Part shown: in pieces, positions 1-10,755 of the stretch
Layout: the number at the start of each line of letters is the position of its first letter
Numbering within the stretch: the stretch's first letter is position 1
Assembly: GCA_029721515.1 (NCBI GenBank)
Contig: CM056566.1
Span: 19,768,353-19,832,352, forward strand
Direction of reading: 5' to 3'
From: Synanceia verrucosa
Taxonomy: Eukaryota; Chordata; Actinopteri; Perciformes; Synanceiidae
DNA: 64,000 nucleotides
Program-made: the position numbers and the translations under genes
Notes under the pieces: generated by a model
What the model was told of the DNA's origin: nothing
Seen by the model: the letters and a program-made list of their open reading frames with translations, nothing else
Databases searched by the model: none

Positions 1-700
1 TTGGAGTGCAAGCATGACTGAACTTGGACTTTTCAGAGCTCTTGGCAGTCATTATAGTGAATGGTTTACCTCATTCACTCCCAGAGGCAGTGGGAATGTC
101 AAATCAGGTATTAGACACACACTCCCTGGATTGATACCAATGTATAAATCACTGGCTACAATGTGAACTGGCTGACATATTGTTGCTGTATATGCCTTTA
201 TAGGACTATTTATGTTTGGTTTGCCAAGTGGAACTAAAGATCATAATCTAAATAAACAGACAGTTATTTAATAAACATAAACAACCAGCAGCTGCTGTGT
301 TTTTCACGCCCACTCTGCTCACACTTTGCCACTTTCTTTCCAGCACTTCTCACCTTTCTCGGGCTCTCTTTCTTCTCCTCCTCCTCATGTTGGTAAGCAG
401 GCATTTGCAGCAGAAAGTCCTCTTCACAGCAGACGAAGCTCACCGTGCATCCCATCCGAGCGAGCCCAGGCCGTCCAAACCCATTCAAACAAACACTCAC
501 TGCGCTCGGTTCCCCTCTTTTCTCGCATTCGCGAAAGGGTCTGCAACGTTTTAGGGACTTTAATCTGCTTCAAAACAGGCGATAAGGGTGCGCAGTCGGC
601 GTGGCATCGCTGTGTTGACAGTTTTTAATGGAGCGTCCCGCTCTTTTTATCAGACTGACTGAGCTGTGAGTGCTGCAGACTAACAGGTAGTCTGCACGGC

Positions 701-732
701 TCTCTCTCTCTCTCTCTCTCTCTGTCACACAC
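701..732. repeat. (CT)n/(CA)n microsatellite
   Basis: An uninterrupted CT dinucleotide run is followed by a short CA run, directly right of the CpG-richer block at 290-700. Confidence 0.85.
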
Positions 733-780
733 ACATTACTATTGTGTTTTCACGTCACATGATATAAAACGACATATTAT

Positions 781-1336
781 CAGTGGCGTGCATAGATTTT
801 TGAGGGGCAGGGGTGAAACGAAAAAAGGGCACCTACAGCGCATTCTCACTACTGAAGAGGGCAAGTGTCTTTGACACCCATTTTATCATGTTTTAACCAG
901 CCAACAGGGCAGTTTAATGTGTTTTCCACCCAGGAGGGCAATTTAGCATGTTTTGCCTCCCAAGAGAATACTTAAACACACATTTTTGCCTCCCAAGAAG
1001 GCACTTTAACGTGCGCTTTTGCCTTCAAAGAGGACACTTTAATGCATGTTTTTGCTTCCAAGGAGGACACTAGTGCATGTTTTTGCCTCCCAAGAGGGCA
1101 TGTAAGTGCATGTTTTTTTGCCTCCAAATAAGGCATTTTAGTACGTGTTTTTGCCTCCAAATAGGCAATTTAGTGCATTTTTTGTCTTCAAAGACAGCAA
1201 TTTAGTATGTGTTTTTGCCTCCCAATAGGGCACTTTAGTGCATGTTTTTGCCACCCAAGAGGGCAATTTAATGTGCGTTTTTGCCTTGAAAGAGGGCACT
1301 TTAGTGCATGTTTTTGCCCCCACTGAGCACACTCTG
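781..1336 (+). mobile_element. hAT-like MITE with an internal 33-bp tandem array (copy A)
   Basis: The left end begins CAGTGGCGTGCATAG. The right end, read on the other strand, begins CAGAGTGTGC, giving imperfect terminal inverted repeats. The 8-bp sequence CATATTAT flanks the element exactly on both sides (773-780 and 1337-1344), the target-duplication length expected of hAT transposons. Inside, about 12 units of about 33 bp recur from about 951 to 1330, each with a core like TTTTGCCTCCCAAGAGGGCA followed by TTTAGTGCATG. There is no transposase, so it is non-autonomous. Related copies lie at 9392-9718 and, inverted, at about 58137-58409. Confidence 0.8.
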
Positions 1337-1740
1337 CATATTATGTAAAACTAGAATGGATTCGTAGCACACCATCAACACCATTGTCAACTAGAACAAG
1401 AATATAGATTTGGTCCCAGACAGAGTGAAAAAAAACAACTGTTTTCACATCAGCTGGTCCATTTGACCTGAAAGTCCACATGCGGTCTGGGTCCATAAAG
1501 GACTTCCAGTCCCAGCTGACTGACTCACCACCAAACCACTGGACTGAGGTCAGTCTTTGCACAGGATCCCTGCAGTCTGAGTAGTGCTGTTGTGTTTTCA
1601 TGGAATCACGCTGCCCTCTGCTGGGTGGTTTGTGAAGTCAGAACTGATGCTATATTATTAAAGTCTTATATTTGATTTAGAAGATATGGCTTTTTTGTGT
1701 TTGTATTGCATGTAAAGATATTTAACATATATTATTTAAA

Positions 1741-2160
1741 AATGTCCCTGACTATTTTTTTTTTTAAAAATCTCTAATAAAATACTGTTGCTCCATTGCT
1801 CAATTTTGTTATTGATATTTGTATAATTATTATATCATTCTATTTTATTTTATGTATTTTTAAATCCCTGCATAAAACACTATTACCCCAATAACCTTAT
1901 TTCAATTTCTATTATTTATTTCAATGCTTAAATGTTGCTTGTATACTTACTATTTTGTTCGATTGCATTGTAACTTGTATTTTTTTTTAATCCCAGCATG
2001 AAATACTGTTTCCCAATGACTTTATTTTATTTTATTTATTTTGATGCTTGCACATTTAAAATCTATTTTTATGTGTATATTTAATATTTATTTCATTCTA
2101 TTTTATTTTATCTATTTTTTATTCCCAGGATAAAATACATTACAAAACTTTATTTTGTAA
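1741..2160. repeat. AT-rich degenerate tandem repeat, period about 129 bp
   Basis: A motif like ATCCCNGCATAAAATACTRTT recurs in diverged form near 1765, 1860, 1989 and 2118. Each is followed by TTTATTT-rich DNA. The last two spacings are about 129 bp and the first is shorter. Confidence 0.5.
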
Positions 2161-3009
2161 TTTTCATTCAGGACAATTCAGTCAGCAGATGAACATGGTG
2201 GCCACCAAAAGATGGCAGAGATCCAGTTTGTTCAAATGGTTATAGGACACCTGGACATTTTCCTTATCTTCAGACTATCTGAATGAAGGTGGACAAGGAG
2301 TATCAGCTACTGAGCAAGATCAGTGAGATTAACTTTAGTTCAGATGCATGATTTTCAACACTGGGTGCTATATGGTGCTTGTTCAGGGCTGATAGTTTTC
2401 GCCCTGGATGATATTTTTGATTTACACATAATTGCACAACACAGACAAGCACTAACTTTGAGATGTGCTGCCATGCTTACATTACATGGTTCAGAAAAAT
2501 CGCAGATGAGAGGTTATATCTTGATATGTATTTTGTACACAATGTGTGATCAATGAACAAGAGTTGAAGTCAGTGGAGGAATTTTCCCAGCATAAAGTCA
2601 AGCAGGTCGTCAGCTCCTTAATCCATTGGGTCAAGCTGCGAGTTCTTAAGCTTGTAAAGGCCTCAGCTGGAATTTGCCCCTCCACTCACATTGATTACAG
2701 CATAACTGGGGTGTAAAGCACTGTGTTGAAGGTTGTGTGGATCTTAGGCTATAAGGTGCACCAGAACTCCTGATATAGTCAGACAGGCAGGGGAAGATAT
2801 TATTCTGAGAAGTTCTGGCAGAACATAGGATAACAAGAAACATCAGTTTCACTTCTGTGATAGTCATGAGGTGGAGAATGTGATGCATTGGTTAATGATG
2901 TATTTGGTTGTTTTGTGCACTGAATAAGGAGCACATAAACCTTATCTGAATTGTTGTGTCCATTATATCAAAGAAATATTGCACCACACTCTTCATTCAT
3001 AACAAAGTC

Positions 3010-3015
3010 TTTATT
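3010..3015 (-). terminator. cyp27a1: Candidate poly(A) signal of the CYP27A1-like gene
   Basis: AATAAA on the minus strand, about 700 bp beyond the stop codon. A second hexamer at 3318-3323 gives a shorter candidate 3' UTR. Which is used cannot be told from sequence. Confidence 0.4.
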
Positions 3016-3713
3016 TCATTGCAGCAATGGAGGTTTTAGCTATGAGTGCAAAAGGTACAAGACTTTATGGTGTTATTCAAAGTGAAACCACAGATATCTG
3101 GCATAATGAATTTGCTATTAAGACTAGAAAAGAGGCTCTTTCAATGAATATTCATATTTAGTTGATCTTTAAATGTATTTGTACCAGTTTATATTTGTAC
3201 CTCTATAAGTCTTGTGAATGATTTTTTTAACCATAGAATATAGAGTCAATGGATTAAAAAAATAAAGTGAACCAAGTACAAGGCGAGTAGGAAAAAATAT
3301 TGATTATAAAATATAAATTTATTCATCTTCAACTCTTTGACTCCCCTACAACTAAAAAGGAAGTGCCCAGGAAACAAATGTTACAACATTTTTTCACAGT
3401 TAAGCTATTTTTTAAAGCATCACTTCTATGCATCCTTGGTACAAGTTATAATATGGACTATATATTATGGTGTTAACTCCCTTATGGCTCCTCAGCTGCT
3501 TAAAATTAAAAAAAAAAATACTGAGTGCAAGTAACTGAAGTCATTTTTTTCTAATGATATAGAGCTTTTTAAAAATAAAAAACTACACATAGGTTTAAAA
3601 GTGTGGTTTATATTGACTTCCAAACCTGTTTGCCTTTCTTCACACATCAAACATTATTAAAAATATATATAGAAACAAGATTTTCATTCTTATGCAACAA
3701 ATCAAGCTGAATT

Positions 3714-6700
3714 TTAACATCCTCTGTCCACAAAGTAGAGGCTTAGTGGCTTGTCGGGTACCAGAACAGTGCGGTTGATGCTTTTCAACTCTCCCACTGT
3801 GGGATCTGGTTTGATTTCAAACTGCCTGATTACCTGGAGGAAAAAGAAAAACACTGTCAAAACACAATCCTCCTAACATGTTGTACTATTTACACTGAAA
3901 TAGTTATTGGATCATTTCAGTCAGTGGCGTGTCTAGATTTTTTTCACAGGGGTGGTCCAAGTGGGGCAGCAGGATCAGTTTTTATGATTTATGATGTTAG
4001 TATGAATTGAAATTTAAATTGAACTTGTAATCATGACACAACCGACTGGGACAATAAAAGACAAAGACAAAGCCTTACTCATTTATTTTTTTATAAAAGG
4101 TGGCAAAATAAAGACAATGCAATGATATGAAACATAATATACAGTGCGGATCAAATCAAACTAAAGTAATAAATTTTTTAAAAAATAGAAGGTTGACTTT
4201 ACAAATCAAGTTTGTTTTGTGTAAACAAAGTCACGTCTGACAATCAGATTGTCCATCATGCGGGGTGGCCAATCAGATTTCAGGGGTGGCACCACCCCAG
4301 GCCACCCCCCCCATAGACACGCCCCTGTTTTGGTAGCAATGCTCTTTTTGACTTTAGAGCTGCACTAATGAAAGTAAATGAAAGTGTTATTATAAAGCAG
4401 CTCCTCGTTGTGACTGAAACTGTCGTTTGATGGGAGGAAATGTTATTATCAGCAATGGGTTTCCCAACTTGGTGCTTACCCGAAACAGAACCAGAAACAT
4501 CTCAAGCTCAGCAACCCGGCGGCCGACACAGGCCCTCACTCCGTAGCCAAAAGGGATGGAGGCAAAGGGGTTGGGCCTCACACGGCCGTCACGGAGCCAT
4601 CTCTCAGGCTTGAATGTGAACGGCTCTGGGAACGTGTCCTCATCGTGACTGATGGCATAGTGACAAAGGGTGAAGGCGGTCTGAAAAAACAACAGACGAG
4701 CGATAAAATGCTTAAACTCATCTTTGCAGTACAATGAGTCAAACAAGGGTGAAATAAGCAGACCCACTTTCTTTGAGAATTCATATCCACCAACAGAAAC
4801 ACTCTTTTCTGCAATGATCCTTGCATTCACAGGAACCACAGGGTACATCCTGCAAAACAAGAATACATCGTTTCATTTGGTTTAGGCTGGTTGTTGTTGC
4901 TGACTGATGCAAGGGAAGTACGAATGTAAACAGTTAATGCATGAAACAGGACAAAATGGACACTTAAACCTTGACCTTGATCCTGTCTCACCTCAGCGCT
5001 TCCTTAATAACAGCCCTTAAATACGGCATCTGAGTGACCTCGGCAGCAGACGGGATCCTATCTGCTGGCACCAATGTGGACACTTCTTCGTAAAGTCTGT
5101 CCTGGGTTTGAGGGTTCGTGGACAGCAGGTGGAAAGTCCATGTGAGGGTGTTGGAGGTCTTGACACACAAAACAACAAAATGATATTCCTTCATTTAGCA
5201 CGTGGATTTCAAAAGAGGCAGATACATTTTTTAAGCGGCAGACAAAAGAAGGACTTGCCTGCCGCAGTAGCAGGCTGTGAAAAAAAGTGAATTTCAGATC
5301 CTGGCTGAGAAGCTCTGGGGGAGATTATCACATTCACCGTGTCCACTCCAGCTAGCAGAAGCTCAGCGATGCTGCCGTATACGTCTTCAGTGCTCATGTT
5401 CGTGTTCGAGAGGAGGTATGTCAAGTATTCGCCCTCCACTTCCTGGTTGCTGTCCACATGCTGCTGGATGACCTCCATCTTCTTGTCAATCAACTTTTTG
5501 GCTAAAATGAGAGCAGACATGGAACAAATTTTTTACTTTTTTTTTGAGGTAAAATAGATAAGATAAAATGATAAGTAGTTTGACATTTTGGAAAAAATTG
5601 TATGAATGCTCATTCAAACATACAGTGTAGTCCTCAGTGCCATCTGACTGGACACAATCAAGCTTTGGCAGGAAATTCTTAAGCTTTGAACAGAAGTACA
5701 TGTCTCAAAATGCTTAAATACTGCTTTTGCTATCTAATTATTAATACTGGTATTAAAGTATGAATTTGGTAACTGTGCATTCTGTGTATGTACAGTATAT
5801 GAGTATACTTTATTTTTAGACTTTGCTAATAAAAGTGCTATACATATCTAACTGTTTCTGTCAGTTTGTCATCATCGTGCATGTGGAGCAACAGAACAGT
5901 GGGAGCAGTACTTGCACTAATGGTAGCAGCAGATCCATAATGAAGACACTCTAATCACTCTCAGGTAAAAATAAAGTAAAGAACAGACCAAGCTGTCACT
6001 AACCAAAGCTGAAAATACCCTCCCAGCCTGCTATGTAGCGCCCCCAGTAGGGGAGTAGACCACGGCTCCACTTGGGTATCAGAAACGCCGCCATGTTGTT
6101 GGAGAACATCAGGGCTATGGCGTCGATGAAGTCTTGTGCACCTGCAGGGATTTCATTTTCCAGACATCCAAGCCTTGTCTCAAACAGTATGGAGGCAATA
6201 CCTGAGTGGCAAAGGTTAAAGGTTTACTTAAATCAGAAATCATGTTAATTTCAAATACTTATATCACTGACAACAGTCAGGATATTCTCATTTAAAAACC
6301 CAAGTTGCAGCCCTCAACTGATGTTGATGTTGTCATTTTGTGTTTTGGTCTCATCCTCTACCTATCTCCCAATCACAGTAGTGTTTCAGCACCAGGTTGC
6401 CAGCTCTGCTTTAGTTACCACAGCTGCAGCTAGGAGCGTGTCGGATAAATAATGTCTAACGTTACAAAACCTAAAAGAACCGCTTTATGGTAATTTGAAA
6501 GTCACTGCAGTACCGGTTTTGGCCACAATCCTACATACGGTTATATTTAAAGGTCCAGTGTGAAGCATTTATTATTTTTTAGTTTAGGTTTACTTAGTGA
6601 ATTGCTGTGTTTTTGTCACATTAGAATAATTTGTGTATACAATATGGAGCGGGTCCTGCTCACAGAACTGCCATGTTTCCACAGGAGCCCAGAACAGACA

Positions 6701-9176
6701 AACTAAACACTGACTCTAGAAAGGGAAAATCAATTCAATAAATGTTCACAATCGAAATAATCATGCACCATGCAGTGGTGGTCAGCACGACCTGAGTGTA
6801 CAGCTTTATACCTTTCAAGTCGGCTACCCACCCTCCAGTGAGAAATGATAGAGCTCATTGGCCATATCGGTCACCAGATCCCCAGTTGGGCTGCGCTGAC
6901 GCAGGTAGCAGATCCTCTTGATGAAGTCCGTCACCACATCGTTGAGAACGCCGTCATACGTTGCCGCGTCCTTTGGGTGTAGCATGCGCTTGTTCAGCAT
7001 CACCCTCTGGTTGTACCACTTCTCACCCTCCCTGGCAACACAAATACAGCCACAGTGAGAAACAAAAGCTGTGTGTTTGTGATATGAATGCCAAAGTTGA
7101 CTACTGATGGAAATCAAAAAATAGACACCAGTTCAGCTGAGAACCTACATATTGAATAATATCCCTCAAAAAGAACCCTGTTGTCCAAAACTACAATAAA
7201 TGTTCACGTTTTTGTTGTGTTCCATCATTTGTCTAATAACAAATTTAAATTCACAATCTAATCTTAACTAAAACAAAGCATGTATGTGTATGTGACAACA
7301 TCACAAATAAGTATTTTAGTTCAGGCACTGTGAAGGACACATAAGTAGACACTAGGGGTCCTTAGTAAACTATGATACACAGGAAGTAGAGTCTGTTTAC
7401 AGATTGAATTTTCTCAAGTTACGGACAACTCTGGACTCAAATGAGAATAATAATAATGTAGCCCATCTTATTAAACGTCTGTTATTTGAGAAATGGTCAA
7501 GTTTGTGTCATTTACTGGCTGCATTTCAGTGCCCCCTTCACTCCTGTTAAATGGATATCATCAAATCCAATATCGTCAGAAATACTCCGAAGTGACTCCA
7601 AAGTGAAATGGTTGAGTAAATGTCAGTATTTTATCCGAGAAATATGGTCCAATTTGAAAAAAAAAAAGCACTTCCCCTTTAATGGCGTTAGGGGCAGCAC
7701 AGTAGTGATTTTAAAAAAAAAAAGCGACCCAGAGAAGAGCTCATAAAGACACAAGTTTCAGGTAACAAAACCACTTAGTTAGGATTAGGAAAAAAACAGC
7801 ATGATGGGGCTTAAAATTATTACATGAAGGCCTTGTGTTGTTGGAACAGCTATGTCATTACAGCACTTTGAGAGTTTTCTGTTAGTGGATGGGTTTACAT
7901 TATAGTTAATGGAAAGAGTGCATCTGTTGTTGTGCACAAGATTCATTATTTGAGAGCCTCTAAATGGGAACAGGTTAGACATATTTTGTGACAATACTAC
8001 GCTGTGATAACATTTAAAATAATGCAATCCAGTATCAGAGCTCCATCTTTAATAACCACCCACAAAAAAAAGCCCAGTCTGCTCGGATTAGCTTGCAAGA
8101 AAAATACAGTGCACCTTTGCAAAAGTAGTTCTCATGTTACCTCACAAAACACTGAGTGGGTCGTCTTATTTCACAGTTTGTGAGCTCAAATGGATGAGTT
8201 TTTACCCTTTAAATGTCAACCTTCGAGTCTTTTAACACTAGCAGGTCACAATCAATCCATCCCTCTCACATGACAGGACTTTGCCCAGGAAAGCCTTTAC
8301 TGTATGTAAGTTTTTCTAATTTTACAAGGTATTGTTAAGATGTGGGACAGTGGTTGCAGTGAGATGGAGCATTGCTTTACACATTATAATAGTATTTAGC
8401 AGTCTCACACTGTGAAAGGCCCATAGCCGAATCCTCTCATATCACGATACTCTTTCCACACAGACATGTCTCCTCGTGTAGGGAACTTCTCATCGTTCCT
8501 TATGACTTCCTCCAGCAGCTTTGGAGTGTTTACGGACACTGACATCAGTCCGTCTCTGTATATGGGCCCGTATCGCTGCTTCTCATAGAGCTGAAGTTAG
8601 GGGCAAGGTAATGCAAGAAAGATGAGTTAACAGAGAAAAAAAAATATAGAAGAAGTATAACAATTAAAAATGCATAAAAGGCCTGGTAAAAACAGTTAAC
8701 ACATATCACGTGACTTGCAGAAAGGGGTAAACAATCGTCTCCTCCTCCATTCTCATATCACACCCTGATCCTCAGAGAAAACCATTACAATAGTCAGCAG
8801 GTCAACCCCATTTACAGCCTATCAGAGATCTCTGGAATACATGCAGGTTGAAACAATTATGCATCATTGTTGCATAAGGCGGATGAATATCTATGCGGCA
8901 TCCAGAAACTACGCAGTGCACTGCAGACTGCCGTACCTGTAGCTCATGCAAACGGTTATAAAAACCCTGAAACACCATCCTGTAAATTAGCTCCAAGAAG
9001 CTGACGTGTGGGAGGTCCTCCACTGTCCGAGGCTTGTCCTGGGTAGTAGAGAGGGTCCCCGGGGCAGAGGGCGGGCCCCCCATCCCCCTGGAGCAGACTC
9101 GAGCCATGGTGCTGGGGCACAGCAGCAACCAGCTGCGATTCTTTCCCATCACAGACCGGGACAAACATGCAGCCAT
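3714..9176 (-). CDS. cyp27a1: Mitochondrial cytochrome P450, CYP27A1-like (sterol 26/27-hydroxylase)
   Basis: Nine exons on the minus strand, in order: 8937-9176, 8409-8590, 6832-7031, 6004-6201, 5338-5501, 4992-5158, 4768-4849, 4480-4680, 3714-3833. All junctions are GT-AG and in phase, giving 517 aa against about 531 for human CYP27A1. The basic N-terminus fits a mitochondrial presequence. P450 landmarks are the I-helix AGVDTT (about residues 324-329), the K-helix ExxR (E381-R384), PERW, and the haem loop FGYGVRACVGRR with Cys462. In the family, CYP27A1 takes electrons from adrenodoxin and oxidises the sterol side chain in bile acid synthesis. CYP27C1 or CYP27B1 are the alternatives. The nearby BCS1L-to-USP37 block favours CYP27A1. 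Fish can have several CYP27A1 copies, and only one is in this window. Confidence 0.9.
3922..4327. mobile_element. hAT-like MITE with CAGTGGCGTGTCTAGA-type ends
   Basis: The left end CAGTGGCGTGTCTAG matches the reverse complement of the right end (CAGGGGCGTGTCTATG), and both ends have an inner GGGGTGG block. The element is about 405 bp, has no coding capacity and lies in the last intron of the CYP27A1-like gene. No clear 8-bp target duplication remains, so the class rests on the termini alone. Confidence 0.6.
6545..6770. repeat. Dispersed fish repeat beginning AAAGGTCCAGTGTG
   Basis: An interspersed sequence in intron 3 of the CYP27A1-like gene. Its phrases (AAAGGTCCAGTGTG, GAGCGGGTCCTGCTCAC, CCATGTTTCCACAG) I recognise from common teleost repeats. 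A related end may lie at about 40673-40745 (AAAGGTACACTGTGTAG). Recognition is from memory only. Confidence 0.4.
7567..7682 (+). repeat. Dispersed repeat, copy 1 of a pair
   Basis: About 115 bp from CCAATATCGTCAGAAATACTCC to CACTTCCCCTTTAA. It aligns along its whole length, in the same orientation, with 17934-18036 in ZNF142. It lies in intron 2 of the CYP27A1-like gene. Confidence 0.75.
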
Positions 9177-9391
9177 GGTGAGAGCAGAATGGAAAGTAAG
9201 GCTCCTGTTACATCTGAGAGGCTAGTTGAGCAGGGAGGGGCCACATCTTTCACAATTTAACCCTTCCAGCCCAGCTCTCAAGGATAAACCAGGAGCAGGA
9301 GGTGTGTGGACCACACACCACTGAGTAACAAGTTAATGTTCAAAAACCAAAACAATGGTCGATAACAGCAACACATTAGCGTACATATGAC

Positions 9392-9718
9392 TAATGGTAT
9401 GCATAGACTTTTTGAAGGACAGGGGTGGAAAAAAGGGCACCTACAGCACTTTTTTTCATCGTTTTTTCAAGGGCACTTTAGCACATTTTGCCTCCCAAGA
9501 AGTTATTTTATCATGTTGTAACCAGCCAGAGGGCAGTTTAGTGTTTTGCCAACCAGGGGGGCACTTCAGCATATGTTTTTGCCTCCCAAGAGAAAATTTT
9601 AAGTTTTAATCAGCCAAGAGGGCAGTTTAGCATTTTGCCAACTTGGGGGCGCTTTAGCACGTTTTTGCCTCCAAAGAGGGCAACCGCCCCCCTGCCTGCC
9701 CACCAATGCACACCACTG
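9392..9718 (+). mobile_element. hAT-like MITE with minisatellite core (copy B)
   Basis: Left end TAATGGTATGCAT and inverted right end CAGTGGTGTGCAT differ only by transitions. The 8-bp duplication CATATGAC flanks it exactly (9384-9391 and 9719-9726). The interior carries a shorter, more diverged array of the same GCCTCCCAAGAGGGCA-type units as copy A. Confidence 0.8.
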
Positions 9719-9929
9719 CATATGACATATAATAAACTCAGAGATTCAAAAACATGTAAATACTAAAGCTTGCTGTTTTTTGAGTAAGGACCCACATCCC
9801 TCAAAACAATGCACATTATTACCTCTGAGTGCCAAAGACATATTTACGTCCTTTAAAAATACAATGCTTCAGTGTAATAAACGTATCTGTACGTCTTTCC
9901 TTTTTTCGGCAGCAGGGACAAAAGAGCGC

Positions 9930-10124
9930 CCTCACACAGTCTGTGAGTAATATTGGGGATTTTGGGATTTGTAGTCGGGACATAAAGAGACTGTATACGT
10001 CACAGAGCAGAGCAGGAAGTGGAGACGATCGAGATTAGAGAGCAAAAGAGAATCTGGACAAAAAGTGGTGATTTTGGTGAAAGTGGCCTCTAATCTACCT
10101 CTGATAAAACAACAATGGAACAAG
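9930..10124 (+). promoter_or_regulatory. Orphan promoter-like block with a possible short first exon
   Basis: At about 9957-9979, read on the minus strand, is ACTACAAATCCCAAAATCCC, close to the ZNF143/SBF consensus. Within about 60 bp follow TACGTCAC (CRE-like) and CAGGAAGTGG (ETS-like). Downstream, ATGGAACAAG at 10115-10124 is followed by a good donor, GTAAAAA. No downstream exon with a recognisable product was found, so this may be the promoter of a non-coding RNA or a relic. Motif recognition is by eye. Confidence 0.35.
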
Positions 10125-10709
10125 GTAAAAACAAACATTTTTTCCATGAAGAAATAGAGAGTCTCTTCTTTCATTTGAGCTATTCAGTGTTTTCAGAGTC
10201 ATAGTACAAAATACTCTGTGCATCATTAAATATGACTCAAAATGGCGAAAAATGCTGGCACAAGGCTGTTTTTCTTGGTACTTCTTCTTGGAAAAACTCT
10301 GAACCTTAGATTTTGACCATAATGACCAGAAAAATCAATTTGCAATCTGTAGTTGGGCCTTCTCCGGTGTTGGGTGTCATTTTTGTTTATATGTGGAAGG
10401 ATAGACACTGTTTACTGGTGTCAGGTTGAAGATGTGAATATATTAACACACGCCCTGCATTCTGTTTTCAAAGTGAATGTGAATAAAGGTATCTCCACTT
10501 GCCTGTTGCCCACTGAGCAGCTCTACTGAAGCAACCCCTCTCTCAAGAACTCTCCATGATGGTCTTTAAGATGTGCCTTTCATCTGATGCTGTACACTGA
10601 ACAGAAATGTATTTGGTATCAATCATGTAGTGCACGGTCAATCGATGCATCATTAGTCTTGGGATACTTACTGATTAAAAAATAAAAAAAACAATATTTC
10701 TGTGTTTTC

Positions 10710-10715
10710 TTTATT
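10710..10715 (-). terminator. bcs1l: Candidate poly(A) signal of BCS1L
   Basis: AATAAA on the minus strand, 41 bp beyond the BCS1L stop codon. This would give a very short 3' UTR. Confidence 0.55.
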
Positions 10716-10755
10716 CAGTCATCAGTCTCCACACACCTTGCAGACAGTCCTGTCA

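Larger units (their letters stand above)
1..3713. other. Intergenic region with no recognised gene
   Basis: I recognise no conserved coding exon here. The stretch 290-700 is richer in CpG than the rest and ends in a (CT)n run at about 701-722. It could be the promoter or 5' UTR of a gene lying off the left edge, but no exon can be assigned to a family. The rest holds a hAT-like MITE (781-1336), an AT-rich degenerate tandem repeat (about 1741-2160) and, at its right end, the 3' UTR of the CYP27A1-like gene. On the minus strand AATAAA signals lie at 3318-3323 and 3010-3015. Confidence 0.5.
9177..10755. other. Intergenic region between the CYP27A1-like gene and BCS1L
   Basis: No conserved coding exon is seen. 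It contains the CYP27A1 5' flank, a hAT-like MITE (9392-9718), a promoter-like block (about 9930-10124) and the BCS1L 3' UTR at its right end. In human the genes RNF25, STK36 and TTLL4 lie in this interval. I found no trace of them. Confidence 0.6.

Noticed and set aside
972..1332. Minus-strand open frames with repeated KTCTKVPSWEAK-like units
   Set aside because: They are translations of the 33-bp tandem array inside a MITE; the frame is open because the unit length is a multiple of three, not because it is coding.
781..1336. CRISPR-like array of regularly spaced repeats
   Set aside because: The units are contiguous and diverged with no unique spacers, and the DNA is vertebrate.
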